DNA from: Alkaliphilus pronyensis
Lineage (GTDB): Bacteria > Bacillota > Clostridia > Peptostreptococcales > Natronincolaceae
Length of the DNA stretch: 36,796 nucleotides
Assembly: GCF_009017275.1 (NCBI RefSeq)
Contig: NZ_WBZC01000057.1
Location: 1 to 36,796, forward strand
Reading direction: 5' to 3'
A program made the position numbers and the translations under genes. The notes beneath the pieces were generated by a model. The model saw nothing but the letters and a program-made list of their open reading frames with translations, had not been told where the DNA came from and did no database searches. Of the stretch, positions 7,359 to 16,057 are shown piece by piece. Positions within the stretch are counted from its first letter, which is position 1. Every line of letters starts with the position of its first letter.

Positions 7359-9396
7359 GGTAAACAAAAAAGAAGATTTAAATGAAGAAACATATTATAA
7401 AAACAATGATAAAGAAACTTTAATCAAGGAAACAACAAAGAGTAAAAGAACACCTTTTTCATTGATAATGATACTAATCATAGTTGTTATATCAGTTTCT
7501 GCAGTTGCTAGTTTTCCTCCTTTAAAGGATTATATGTTTTCACCATATAACAATACTGCTGAGTATTTAGAGAGTTATGATTTCTTACGTACACTAACTA
7601 GAATAACTAGTTATAATCAATCAAAAATAAATGGGAATGGATGGCATGATTCAAGATTTGAAGATATCGAAAGTATCAATTATTTTATAAAGAGTTATGA
7701 TAAAGATATTACAATAACAAATATAGATAATAGTATAGGTGAGGAAGAAGCAAAAGACAGTCTGTTTTATTTACATATTATGTTCGATGAAGAAGGAAAT
7801 GTTTCAAAATTAGAGGCACCTAATAGGTTTGATAAAGATGTATTTATAAATCGTTTGCAATACAATGATGAGATAAAAAAGAAATATGCAAATATGCAAA
7901 TCTTATATTTTGTACCAATAGATTTCAAGAACTATAATGATATGGTTACTCAGAATATGAAATATTACTTTGCTAACCCAGATTATTTACTATTAATTAT
8001 TGCCATTGGAGCTATAGCAAGTATCCTTTTAACTATAATAACCTTTATAATGCCTTACAGTCTACAAAGTGAGCTTTCTATTTCAAGGTTGTTTAATAAG
8101 TTATTCTTAGAATTTAAGATTATAATTTGGTTAATTGCTTTAGCTTGTAGTGCAGGTAGTATTATATTAATAGATAATAGCTCTAAAATATTTACTATGG
8201 TAGACATAATTTATGATGCAAATGAGTATTTCTATATAATTGGTATACCAATAACCATAATAATATTTGTTCTTCTATATTTATCTATTGCATATACGAA
8301 ATATATATATCATAAGGGAATTAAAAAGGGTCTAATAGAAAACAGTATTACAGGTAGAATTTCTCTACATGTTTTAAGGTACTTAAAAAAAATAGTAAAA
8401 AGTTTAATGGAAATTGATTTAAATAAAGATGTTTATAGAAAATTAGTGTTAATATTAGGGGTAAACCTATTGGCACTATGGATGATAGCCTCTACTCAAT
8501 TTTTTGGATATATTCTATCAATAGCATATACTATATTCTTATTTCAGTATTTATCAAAGCTCATTAATAATGTAAAGGCTATTAATATTGCAAGTTTACA
8601 GTTGTCAGAAGGTAGCTTTGATATAAAGCTTGAAGAAAATATTGGTGTTTTGAGTCCTATAGCTAAAAATTTAAACAATATTAGGGAAGGCTTTCAGTTG
8701 GCAGTTGATAAGGAAATAAAAAGTCAGAAAATGAAGACAGAGCTAATCTCAAATGTATCACATGACTTAAAAACACCGCTTACATCCATAATAACTTATA
8801 TAGATTTATTGAAAAATGAGGACTTAAGTTTAAATAAGCAAAAAGAATATATTGAAGTATTGGATAAAAAATCAAATCGATTGAAGTATCTAATTGAGGA
8901 CTTATTTGAAGCAAGTAAAGCAAATAGCGGTAATATTGAACTTAACTTAGAAGAGGTAGATATTATAGCCTTATTTAGACAAACACTAGGTGAAATGGAA
9001 GAAAAAATTAACTCTAGTGGGCTACAGTTTAAAGTAGATACTCTACCAGAAAAGACAATATGCTATCTTGATGGCAAGAGGACCTATAGAATTTTTGAGA
9101 ATATAATGAGCAATATAATAAAATACTCTATGGTAAACACACGTGTATATATTAATATAGAAGAAAATGAAAAAGAAGTATCCTTTATATTTAAAAATAT
9201 TTCCAACTATGAAATGAATTTTGATCCTACAGAAATCACAGAACGATTTACTAGAGGTGATAAATCTAGAAATACAGAAGGTTCTGGTTTAGGACTGTCT
9301 ATAGCCAAAAGCTTTATAGAACTCCAAAATGGTAAAATGGAAATAAATATTGATGGAGACTTGTTTAAGCTAACTGCAACTTTCCCTAAAATATAA
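7336..9396 (+). CDS. Multi-spanning sensor histidine kinase (VanS-like)
   Basis: 686 residues, starting at TTG inside the regulator gene with AGGTGG about 9 nt upstream; no in-frame ATG is better placed. A charged N-terminal tail (1-34) is followed by a helix (~36-58), an extracytoplasmic region (~60-210) and about five more membrane segments (~213-405). A HAMP-like linker leads to the dimerisation domain with phospho-His H476 in NVSHDLKTPLTSI. The ATPase domain has the N box (NIMSNIIKYS) and the G2 box GSGLGLSIAKS. The usual DxG of the G1 box is replaced by KNIS, as in many Firmicute VanS-type kinases. The partner is the overlapping regulator. Confidence 0.9.
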   Translation: MDTNSNNKVNKKEDLNEETYYKNNDKETLIKETTKSKRTPFSLIMILIIVVISVSAVASFPPLKDYMFSPYNNTAEYLESYDFLRTLTRITSYNQSKINGNGWHDSRFEDIESINYFIKSYDKDITITNIDNSIGEEEAKDSLFYLHIMFDEEGNVSKLEAPNRFDKDVFINRLQYNDEIKKKYANMQILYFVPIDFKNYNDMVTQNMKYYFANPDYLLLIIAIGAIASILLTIITFIMPYSLQSELSISRLFNKLFLEFKIIIWLIALACSAGSIILIDNSSKIFTMVDIIYDANEYFYIIGIPITIIIFVLLYLSIAYTKYIYHKGIKKGLIENSITGRISLHVLRYLKKIVKSLMEIDLNKDVYRKLVLILGVNLLALWMIASTQFFGYILSIAYTIFLFQYLSKLINNVKAINIASLQLSEGSFDIKLEENIGVLSPIAKNLNNIREGFQLAVDKEIKSQKMKTELISNVSHDLKTPLTSIITYIDLLKNEDLSLNKQKEYIEVLDKKSNRLKYLIEDLFEASKANSGNIELNLEEVDIIALFRQTLGEMEEKINSSGLQFKVDTLPEKTICYLDGKRTYRIFENIMSNIIKYSMVNTRVYINIEENEKEVSFIFKNISNYEMNFDPTEITERFTRGDKSRNTEGSGLGLSIAKSFIELQNGKMEINIDGDLFKLTATFPKI

Positions 9397-9412
9397 TAAA
9401 TTCAAAATAAAT

Positions 9413-9448
9413 GTTGAGTATTATGAAGAAATACTCAACTTTTATTTT
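9413..9448 (+). terminator. Intrinsic terminator after the histidine kinase
   Basis: A 10-bp perfect stem, GTTGAGTATT (9413-9422) and AATACTCAAC (9430-9439), has a 7-nt loop and is followed directly by TTTTATTTT. It lies just after the kinase stop codon. Confidence 0.88.
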
Positions 9449-9523
9449 GTGAACTTTTTTTACCAGAATTTACCTAGAATTAATAGCTAAAAAGAATATA
9501 AAAATAAACAAGAGGTGAAAAAA

Positions 9524-9712
9524 GTGAAATTTAAAAAACCCAAGAAAATAAAAAATCCCGTTAAAAGTCATGCTGATGAAGCTTTTTTCAATGAAATGAA
9601 TTATGAATTAGCTGGAGACATTGGTGCTATAGACAATGAAGAAATGCTAGATAATAAAAGGCTGTTAACAGGCAATAGCTTTAAGGGTAGAAAAAGAAAA
9701 AAAGAAAAATAA
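9524..9712 (+). CDS. Small lysine-rich hypothetical protein
   Basis: 62 residues if started at GTG 9524, which is spaced 6-7 nt from AGAGGTG; the in-frame GTG at 9515 lies inside that Shine-Dalgarno sequence and is less likely. The protein has a basic N-terminus (KFKKPKKIKN), an acidic centre with SHADEAFFNEMNYELAGDIG, and a basic C-terminus (GRKRKKEK). This basic-acidic-basic layout suggests a nucleic-acid or ribosome-associated or spore-related role, but I do not recognise the family. It has its own terminator and good translation signals, so it is likely real. Confidence 0.65.
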   Translation: MKFKKPKKIKNPVKSHADEAFFNEMNYELAGDIGAIDNEEMLDNKRLLTGNSFKGRKRKKEK

Positions 9713-9713
9713 G

Positions 9714-9740
9714 GGATTCCATTTGGGATCCTTTTATTGA
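9714..9740 (+). terminator. Intrinsic terminator after the small basic protein gene
   Basis: A 7-bp stem, GGATTCC (9714-9720) and GGGATCC (9725-9731) with one G.U pair, has loop ATTT and is followed by TTTTATTGATTTT. It starts immediately after the stop codon. Confidence 0.75.
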
Positions 9741-9874
9741 TTTTAAAAACTTTTGTGTAATATCTATTAAGATTAATTTAAAGGAAAACAAGTATATTTA
9801 GAGAAATTGTATTATTGTAGAATAAAAGTATTAGGTTATTGAAAGATTCTAACAAATAAAAAGCAGGTGATAGT

Positions 9875-10324
9875 ATGGATATTCACATTAAGAAATTTAA
9901 AGAATTATCAACTTATGAACTATATGAAATCTTAAAGGTTAGGGTTAATATCTTTGTCGTAGAGCAAAATTGTCCATATCATGAGTGTGATGATAAAGAT
10001 CAAGCTTCTTTTCACCTTTTCGCTCAAGAAGAGAATAAAATAATAGGCTATTTAAGAATTATACCCGAAGGAATATCCTATAATGAGGTTTCCATAGGTA
10101 GGGTACTTGTGGTACAAGATTATAGAGGTAGAGGTATTGCTAAAAATCTAATGTCTAAGGGTTTAAGATATATAGAGGATACTATGGGTAAATCTCAAGT
10201 TCGTATTTCTGCTCAAAAATATCTTGTAAAGGCCTATCAAGATTTAGGCTTTAAGGTGGTTTCCGAAGAATACTTAGAGGACGGAATACCCCATATAGAA
10301 ATGCTTTACTCCAATACCCATTAG
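9875..10324 (+). CDS. GNAT family N-acetyltransferase, ElaA-like
   Basis: 149 residues, typical ElaA length. The N-terminal LYEILKVRVNIFVVEQNCPY is the ElaA hallmark. GRVLVVQDYRGRGIAKNLM holds the acetyl-CoA-binding R/Q-x-x-G-x-G/A loop (about residues 87-97). The C-terminal VKAYQDLGFKVVSEEYLEDG pattern with PHIEM completes the family profile. The acceptor substrate of ElaA proteins is not established. A GCAGGTGAT ribosome binding site lies upstream. The gene is followed by the dehydrogenase-like gene after 64 nt. Confidence 0.9.
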   Translation: MDIHIKKFKELSTYELYEILKVRVNIFVVEQNCPYHECDDKDQASFHLFAQEENKIIGYLRIIPEGISYNEVSIGRVLVVQDYRGRGIAKNLMSKGLRYIEDTMGKSQVRISAQKYLVKAYQDLGFKVVSEEYLEDGIPHIEMLYSNTH

Positions 10325-10388
10325 ATTACATTGATTAGTAATAGATATATAAATTAATATAATAAACAGCTTGTGGGGAGGCGTAATA

Positions 10389-11288
10389 ATGAAATTTAAT
10401 AAAATTGTATCAATAGACAATACTGGCTTAATACCAGAGGTAAAGGAGGAACTAAGGAAATTAGCCAACGATATAGTTTTCTATGAAGATTTTCCTACAG
10501 AAAAGCCAGAGATTATCTCAAGAATAGGTGATGCTGATTGTGTTTTAGTTTCATGGAATACAGCAATAGATAAAGAGGTAATAGAAGCATGTAGCTCAAT
10601 AAAATACATAGGTATGTGTTGTAGCTTATATGATGAAGAAAGTGCTAATGTTGACATAAAAGAGGCAAAAAATAAGGGTATTACAGTTTTAGGTGTCAAA
10701 GATTATGGAGATGAAGGAGTTATAGAGTTTATATTTAGTGAACTAATTAGGTTATTACATGGTTTTGAAAATCATCAATGGAGGGAAGAAGCATTAGAGT
10801 TAACTAATCAAAAATTAGGAATTATTGGATTAGGAACATTAGGAGAAATGCTTGCTAAAACAGCAAAAATGTTTGGGATGGAGGTTTATTATTATAATAG
10901 AACAAGAAAAGTAAACATAGAAAAAATAGGTGTAGAATACTTAGAATTAGAAGGATTATTAAAAACGGTAGATATTTTATCCACTCACTTACCTAGAAAT
11001 ACAAAACTTATAGATGCAGATAAGTTCAAATTATTTGGTAGTGGTAAAATATTAATAAATACCTCCTTAGGCCCTACATTTAATGTTAAAGCCTTTAAGG
11101 AATGGATAAAGGATGAAAAAAACTATGCAATATTTGATAAGGCTGCGATGGAAAACAATTATAATGAGTTAAAGAAACAAAAAAATGTTATTTATACAGA
11201 TAAGGTGGCAGGTTGGACAAAACAAGCTAAGGCTAGGCTATCTTATAAGGTGTTAGACAACATAAAAAACTATTTATCAAAAAAGTAA
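10389..11288 (+). CDS. D-2-hydroxyacid dehydrogenase-like protein lacking catalytic residues
   Basis: 299 residues from ATG 10389, chosen because GGGGAGG ends 7 nt before it; an upstream in-frame TTG overlaps that site. The C-terminal half is a clear NAD-binding domain of the D-isomer 2-hydroxyacid dehydrogenase family, with GIIGLGTLGEMLAK as the GxGxxG loop and STHLPRNTKLIDADK. The catalytic arginine normally in 'NxxRG' is L227 (INTSLGP). The catalytic histidine normally in 'PHxxxxT' is K272 (DKVAGWT). It may bind NAD without the standard reaction or catalyse a different one. It lies upstream of MBL and nitroreductase genes on the same strand. Confidence 0.8.
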   Translation: MKFNKIVSIDNTGLIPEVKEELRKLANDIVFYEDFPTEKPEIISRIGDADCVLVSWNTAIDKEVIEACSSIKYIGMCCSLYDEESANVDIKEAKNKGITVLGVKDYGDEGVIEFIFSELIRLLHGFENHQWREEALELTNQKLGIIGLGTLGEMLAKTAKMFGMEVYYYNRTRKVNIEKIGVEYLELEGLLKTVDILSTHLPRNTKLIDADKFKLFGSGKILINTSLGPTFNVKAFKEWIKDEKNYAIFDKAAMENNYNELKKQKNVIYTDKVAGWTKQAKARLSYKVLDNIKNYLSKK

Positions 11289-11369
11289 TAAATTCTTTGG
11301 AAAATGACTGACATACTGAAACTTTTATAATAAATATATGAGAATTAAGTATAAATAGGGGGAACTACA

Positions 11370-12119
11370 ATGATTAGAAATGAAATAACAAAGGATTTGG
11401 TAGAATATATTTTTGAGCCTGAAGAAGGAAAGCATTTTGGTAATAAAATTTTAGCTTTAATACATGGTAATAAAGTAATGTTGATTGATACCGCCTATGA
11501 ATATCAAGCTTTAGAAGTATTGGAGGATCTGAAAGCTAGAGAACAAGTTATTGATTCAATAATAATAGGGCATTTCCATGATGATCATATGAATGGATTA
11601 AAGGTTTTACCAAAGGCTACGGTCTATGGAAGTAGTCAGTATAAAACTACATTAGATAGGTGGACAAAGCCAGAAGAACATAAGTATTTCACTCCAGATA
11701 TTATTGTTAAAGACAAAATGGAGATTGAGTTTGGGGAGCATAAAATAACAATGATACCATTTCCTGGACACTCAATATGTGGTATCCTAATAGATATAGA
11801 TGGTAGATATCTACATATTGGAGATGAATTAATGTTTTCAAATGAAGGAAAACCACTATTACCATGTGTAGATTTGGCGGGAGTGAAGCTACAATATGAG
11901 TCAACAGAAAAATTAAGTAAATACACTAAACACATATTTATACCAGCCCATGGACTAACCATTAAAGGGGAGAATAGAATTAAAGAGGAAATTAATAATG
12001 TATTAAACTACTTTAGAAATATAATTAATAGTAGTAAGAAACTAACCTATGAAGAGGCAACAAGAAATTGCAGCCGTGAGTTTTTACACAGTGAATGGTT
12101 TAGTTTTATTTATGACTGA
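11370..12119 (+). CDS. MBL fold metallo-hydrolase
   Basis: 249 residues. The metal motif HxHxDH is H68-F-H-D-D-H73, followed by further candidate ligands in FPGHSICG, HIGDELMF and the C-terminal FIPAHG. This is the complete set expected for a dinuclear Zn or Fe site in the metallo-beta-lactamase fold. The C-terminal ~40 residues form a helical extension. Members range from thiolesterases and glyoxalase II-type enzymes to quorum lactonases; the substrate is not evident. GGGGGAA lies upstream of ATG. The nitroreductase gene follows after 21 nt, so the two probably share a transcript. Confidence 0.88.
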   Translation: MIRNEITKDLVEYIFEPEEGKHFGNKILALIHGNKVMLIDTAYEYQALEVLEDLKAREQVIDSIIIGHFHDDHMNGLKVLPKATVYGSSQYKTTLDRWTKPEEHKYFTPDIIVKDKMEIEFGEHKITMIPFPGHSICGILIDIDGRYLHIGDELMFSNEGKPLLPCVDLAGVKLQYESTEKLSKYTKHIFIPAHGLTIKGENRIKEEINNVLNYFRNIINSSKKLTYEEATRNCSREFLHSEWFSFIYD

Positions 12120-12140
12120 TTTAAAGAGGGAGGATATTAA

Positions 12141-13010
12141 GTGAATAAAGAAATAGGATATAAATTTTTTGACAAACCAATAACAGAAATAATAAAAAAC
12201 AGAATATCGGTCAGAACCTATGAAAACCAACAACTAAATGTAGAAACAGTTAGTAAGCTAATGAAGTATTGCAATGAAGTGGAGGGTCCCTTTGATGTTA
12301 AGGTTAGATTTAAGCTAATTGATGACCTTCATGCTATTGAAAAATTAGGAGATAAAGTAGGGACATACGGAGTAATTAAGGGGGCTAAAGGTTATATTGC
12401 AGCAGCTGTAGAGAATAAAGATTATAACTTAGAGCAATTGGGCTATACATTAGAAAAAATAATTTTATATGCAACTTCCTTAGGGTTGGGAACCTGTTGG
12501 TTAGGTGGAACCTTTAAAAGAAGTGGCTTTGAAAAAATTATTCAACTTAAAGAAAATGAAATATTACCTATAGTTACCCCTATTGGTTTTCCATCATCAA
12601 AAAAAAGAACTATAGACTCATTTATGAGGTTTGCAGCAGGCTCTAATAATAGGAAGGAATGGAGTGAAGTATTTTTCCATGAAAACTTTAATACACCATT
12701 AAAGAAGGAAGCTGCTGAGCAGTATTATGTGGCATTAGAAATGGTAAGAGTTGCCCCTTCTGCATCTAATAAGCAGCCTTGGAGAGTTTTAAAGACAGAT
12801 GACGGATGTCATTTTTACATAAGCCACACATTAGGCTATGGTAAAGCCTTGGGCTTTGATATACAGAGGATAGATATTGGTATAGCCATGTGTCATTTTG
12901 AAATGACCATGAAGGAGTTGGGAGAAACAGGGAGTTGGGCATTAGTACCACAAAATAAGAAGCTATCATCTGAAATGAATTATGTTGTAAGCTGGTTAAG
13001 GGGTCGTTAA
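12141..13010 (+). CDS. Nitroreductase family flavoprotein (TM1586-type)
   Basis: 289 residues starting at GTG 12141, with GGGAGG 8 nt upstream. NRISVRTYENQQL near residue 20 is the N-terminal FMN-binding signature of nitroreductases. LGLGTCWLGGTFKRSGFEK near residue 115 is the central one. A second lobe (about 190-285) has VRVAPSASNKQPWR, a second nitroreductase-like FMN motif. This duplicated single-chain layout matches the TM1586-type nitroreductases, in which one chain forms the pseudodimer. The likely role is NAD(P)H-dependent reduction of an unknown substrate. It sits 21 nt after the MBL gene. Confidence 0.85.
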   Translation: MNKEIGYKFFDKPITEIIKNRISVRTYENQQLNVETVSKLMKYCNEVEGPFDVKVRFKLIDDLHAIEKLGDKVGTYGVIKGAKGYIAAAVENKDYNLEQLGYTLEKIILYATSLGLGTCWLGGTFKRSGFEKIIQLKENEILPIVTPIGFPSSKKRTIDSFMRFAAGSNNRKEWSEVFFHENFNTPLKKEAAEQYYVALEMVRVAPSASNKQPWRVLKTDDGCHFYISHTLGYGKALGFDIQRIDIGIAMCHFEMTMKELGETGSWALVPQNKKLSSEMNYVVSWLRGR

Positions 13011-13053
13011 AAAAAAATATGTTTATTAAATCAATAGTAAAGGGGACAAAAAA

Positions 13054-13908
13054 ATGGAAGAGATAATCAAGTTAAAAAATGAGCTTTTAAGGATAAGTGA
13101 AAATGAATGGAGTTTTCCTAAAGATGTAGATTTAGATGGGCTTGCCTTAGAAATGATGAAAAATATTGGGGCAATAGACCCTGTATTGAGGGATGACTTA
13201 ATACTCACAGGGTTTTACAATCTTGTTTATGAGAAGAAGCTTTCTAAAAAATGCTTAAAACAGCTGTTAGCAATGGCATTAAGTGAGGAGCATTTGTTTT
13301 ATAAGCTAGGAACTGAAAATGATGATTCTGTATTTAATAGGGCATTTTCTATTCTTATAGTAGGCATTATAATTGATTATCATAATAGCTTTGGAGAAGA
13401 GTTAATTGACGAAAAAGAGATGAGTGATATCTTCAATCAAATAATTAAATACGTTAAAAATGAGAAGGATTTAAGGGGATATGTAGATGTTAAGGGCTGG
13501 GCCCATGCTATAGCCCATTCAGGTGATGCACTTACAGAACTAGGAGCATGTAACTACTTAAATGATATGGAATTAATGGAAATATTAGATTTAATTAAGC
13601 TAAAGTGCTCCATACATAATTATGTTTACATAAATGAAGAACCAGAAAGGCTTGTAACGGCTATAGTTAAAATACTTGACAGAAAAAAATTAAGCAATGA
13701 AGAGGTTAAAGATTGGATAGTAAGATTTAAAGATATAGAATTACCAGCAAATTTTCCAGATAAACAGTATTCAAAAGTAAATATTAAGAACCTTCTTAGG
13801 AGCCTTTATTTTAGACTTAAGTTTAAAGGAGGATATGACAACCTAGTTAGTGAAATAGAAGCCGTTCTTCATTATTACAATACTAACTATAATGAATTTA
13901 GTGAATAG
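13054..13908 (+). CDS. DUF2785 domain-containing protein
   Basis: 284 residues, soluble and helical, with no signal peptide. The family hallmark is GYVDVKGWAHAIAHSGDALTELG around residues 145-170 (quoted in part: KGWAHAIAHSGD), with two histidines that could bind metal or substrate. The function of DUF2785 is unknown. AAAGGGGAC lies 8 nt before the ATG. It is the last gene before a strong terminator and 43 nt after the nitroreductase gene, so it may be the end of the 10389-13908 transcript. Confidence 0.85.
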   Translation: MEEIIKLKNELLRISENEWSFPKDVDLDGLALEMMKNIGAIDPVLRDDLILTGFYNLVYEKKLSKKCLKQLLAMALSEEHLFYKLGTENDDSVFNRAFSILIVGIIIDYHNSFGEELIDEKEMSDIFNQIIKYVKNEKDLRGYVDVKGWAHAIAHSGDALTELGACNYLNDMELMEILDLIKLKCSIHNYVYINEEPERLVTAIVKILDRKKLSNEEVKDWIVRFKDIELPANFPDKQYSKVNIKNLLRSLYFRLKFKGGYDNLVSEIEAVLHYYNTNYNEFSE

Positions 13909-13920
13909 TAGCTTGTTTAT

Positions 13921-13958
13921 ACAAAGGAGTCAGAAAAACTGACTCTTTTGTAGTTTTT
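13921..13958 (+). terminator. Strong intrinsic terminator after the DUF2785 gene
   Basis: A 13-bp stem, ACAAAGGAGTCAG (13921-13933) and CTGACTCTTTTGT (13939-13951) with one G.U pair and an A5 loop, is followed by AGTTTTT. Confidence 0.9.
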
Positions 13959-14050
13959 AAAGCTTCAAAAAAGTTATAGCAGGATATAGAAACTATAAAG
14001 TAGAATTTATAGACATAAGCTATTAGTAATGAGAAAAAGGAGATAAGGTT

Positions 14051-14797
14051 ATGCTACTAAGAATCAATAATAAACAATTAGTTATGGAATTTTTAAGTAG
14101 GAATATGCCAATTACCTTAAATATTATTGGAATTATAAATAACCTACCAGAGGTAGAAGTATATGTAGACAACCTACAAAAACCAAATGGGGTTTTAGTG
14201 AAAAGGAATTATTTCCATTACATTTACACTGAAGACAATAACTTTATTGATAAGTTAGATGGCTTCTTTACCGACGGCTATTATGGTTTTTCTGGAGTCG
14301 AAGCAGGGATAGCAGATAAAATAAAGACTAAACTCACAGCTGATTGGGAAAACCCATGCACCTTATATTGGCTAAAGGATAATAAGGTAAACATTGATTT
14401 AATAAAAAACACACCACAAAATGTTCTTATTAAGGATGTAGAGGTGATTGATCAGCTATATGAGTACAGACATAAAGGAAGCTTAGAGGCAATTAAAAGA
14501 AATATTATTGAAAGGCCCTCATCTGCTATATATGTAGAGGATGAAATTGTATGCTGGTGTCTTGTCCATGAAGATAATTCAATGGGAATTATGTATACTA
14601 AAGAAAAACATCGCAAAAAAGGCTATGGAATAGATGTAGCCCTTGATTTAACAAATAAGATTATTGAGGCTGGAAAAATACCATATCTTCAAATAGTAAA
14701 CGGCAATAATAAGTCAAGGGGATTAGCCACAAAATGCGGCTTTGAAGAGTGTGGGAAGGTTTCATGGTTTGGAATTGTTGTTGGAACACCAACCTAA
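14051..14797 (+). CDS. GNAT family N-acetyltransferase (glycine N-acyltransferase-like C-terminus)
   Basis: 248 residues. The N-terminal half (1-130) is a diverged GNAT-like lobe beginning MLLRINNKQLVMEFLSRNMP. The C-terminal half has GIMYTKEKHRKKGYGIDVAL, the acetyl-CoA-binding loop (about 178-197), and NNKSRGLATKCGFEECGKVSW, the 'N..S..la.k.GF' pattern of FR47/Gly_acyl_tr_C proteins (the motif runs about 218-238). The acceptor is unknown. The start ATG is preceded by AAAAAGGAGATAAGG. RidA follows after 60 nt on the same strand. Confidence 0.82.
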   Translation: MLLRINNKQLVMEFLSRNMPITLNIIGIINNLPEVEVYVDNLQKPNGVLVKRNYFHYIYTEDNNFIDKLDGFFTDGYYGFSGVEAGIADKIKTKLTADWENPCTLYWLKDNKVNIDLIKNTPQNVLIKDVEVIDQLYEYRHKGSLEAIKRNIIERPSSAIYVEDEIVCWCLVHEDNSMGIMYTKEKHRKKGYGIDVALDLTNKIIEAGKIPYLQIVNGNNKSRGLATKCGFEECGKVSWFGIVVGTPT

Positions 14798-14857
14798 GGT
14801 TTCAAAGCTTTAACATAGGGTATATTGAAAAAGAGTATTATGAAGGGAGTTTTATAT

Positions 14858-15238
14858 ATGTCAAGAAAAGCAATAAATGCTAAGGGTGCAATAGCAGTAG
14901 GACCTTACTCCCATGCAATTGATGCAGGGGAAACATTATATTTGTCAGGACAAACCCCTATAGATTCAAATACAGGGAAGCTAGTTGAGGGAGATATATC
15001 AGCTCAAACAAAGCAGTGCTTTATAAATCTATTTAATGTGTTAGATGCAGCTGGATTAAAACCAGAGCATGTAATTAAGGTAAATGTGTTTTTAACTAAT
15101 ATGGATAACTTTAGAGCCCTGAATGAGGTGTATGAAAAACAATTTACTAGCCCCTATCCTGCCCGAACAACCATAGGTGTTGCATCACTTCCTCTAGGGG
15201 CTGAGGTGGAAATAGAAATGATAGCTAAGAAAAACTAG
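14858..15238 (+). CDS. ridA: RidA family enamine/imine deaminase
   Basis: 126 residues from ATG 14858, which has AAGGGAG about 8 nt upstream; a longer in-frame TTG start at 14825 has no good signal. RidA hydrolyses reactive 2-aminoacrylate-type enamines released by PLP enzymes, protecting other PLP enzymes. Hallmarks are AIAVGPYSHAI, LYLSGQTPID, and YPARTTIGVASLPLGAEVEI with the substrate-carboxylate-binding Arg in PART. The length and motif spacing are canonical. It probably shares a transcript with exonuclease III, 26 nt downstream. Confidence 0.93.
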   Translation: MSRKAINAKGAIAVGPYSHAIDAGETLYLSGQTPIDSNTGKLVEGDISAQTKQCFINLFNVLDAAGLKPEHVIKVNVFLTNMDNFRALNEVYEKQFTSPYPARTTIGVASLPLGAEVEIEMIAKKN

Positions 15239-15264
15239 AATAATATAGTTATGGAGGAAATGCT

Positions 15265-16017
15265 ATGAAATTAATATCGTGGAATGTAAACGGCCTAAGG
15301 GCTTGTGTTGGTAAAGGCTTTATTGATTATTTTAAAGAGGCAGATGCAGATATTTTTTGTCTACAAGAAACAAAGCTTCAAAAAGGACAAATCGAGCTGG
15401 AACTTGAGGGTTATCACCAATATTGGAATTATGCAGTAAAAAAAGGTTACTCAGGCACAGCTATCTTTACTAGGATAGAGCCTATTGCGGTGAGCTATGG
15501 ACTTAACATTGAAGAGCACGACCAAGAGGGAAGAGTAATAACCTTAGAATATGAGGATTTTTATTTAGTTAATGTTTATACTCCAAACTCCCAAAGAGGT
15601 TTATTAAGGCTAGATTATAGAATCTCATGGGAGGACGCCTTTAGAGGATATATAAAAGAACTGGATTCAAAAAAGCCAGTAATACTATGTGGAGACCTTA
15701 ATGTCGCCCATAAAGAAATAGATTTAAAAAATCCTAAAACCAACAAACTAAATGCAGGCTTCACCCAAGAAGAAAGGACTAAAATCACAGAATTATTAAA
15801 TGAAGGCTTCGTAGATTCCTTTAGGCTTCTCTATCCAGAAAAGGAAGGGGCCTATACATGGTGGTCATATATGGGTAAAGCTAGAGAGAGGAATACAGGC
15901 TGGAGAATAGATTACTTTATTATATCAGAAAGGTTAAAGGATAAAGTAAATGAGGCACAAATACATAGTGATATACTAGGTAGCGATCATTGTCCTGTTT
16001 CTTTAGAGATTACATAA
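15265..16017 (+). CDS. exoA: Exodeoxyribonuclease III (AP endonuclease)
   Basis: 250 residues, the typical ExoIII length. It cuts DNA at abasic sites and has 3'-5' exonuclease activity in base-excision repair. All catalytic blocks are present: MKLISWNVNGLRA, CLQETKLQ with the metal-binding Glu, VILCGDLNVAHKEIDL with the catalytic Asp/Asn, GWRIDYF, and SDHCPVSLEI with the catalytic Asp-His. GGAGGAA lies upstream of ATG. It works in the same pathway as the uracil-DNA glycosylase at 29980, though not linked to it. Confidence 0.95.
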   Translation: MKLISWNVNGLRACVGKGFIDYFKEADADIFCLQETKLQKGQIELELEGYHQYWNYAVKKGYSGTAIFTRIEPIAVSYGLNIEEHDQEGRVITLEYEDFYLVNVYTPNSQRGLLRLDYRISWEDAFRGYIKELDSKKPVILCGDLNVAHKEIDLKNPKTNKLNAGFTQEERTKITELLNEGFVDSFRLLYPEKEGAYTWWSYMGKARERNTGWRIDYFIISERLKDKVNEAQIHSDILGSDHCPVSLEIT

Positions 16018-16057
16018 ATTATATAAAAACACTTCATCAATAAACAGTTGCTATATG

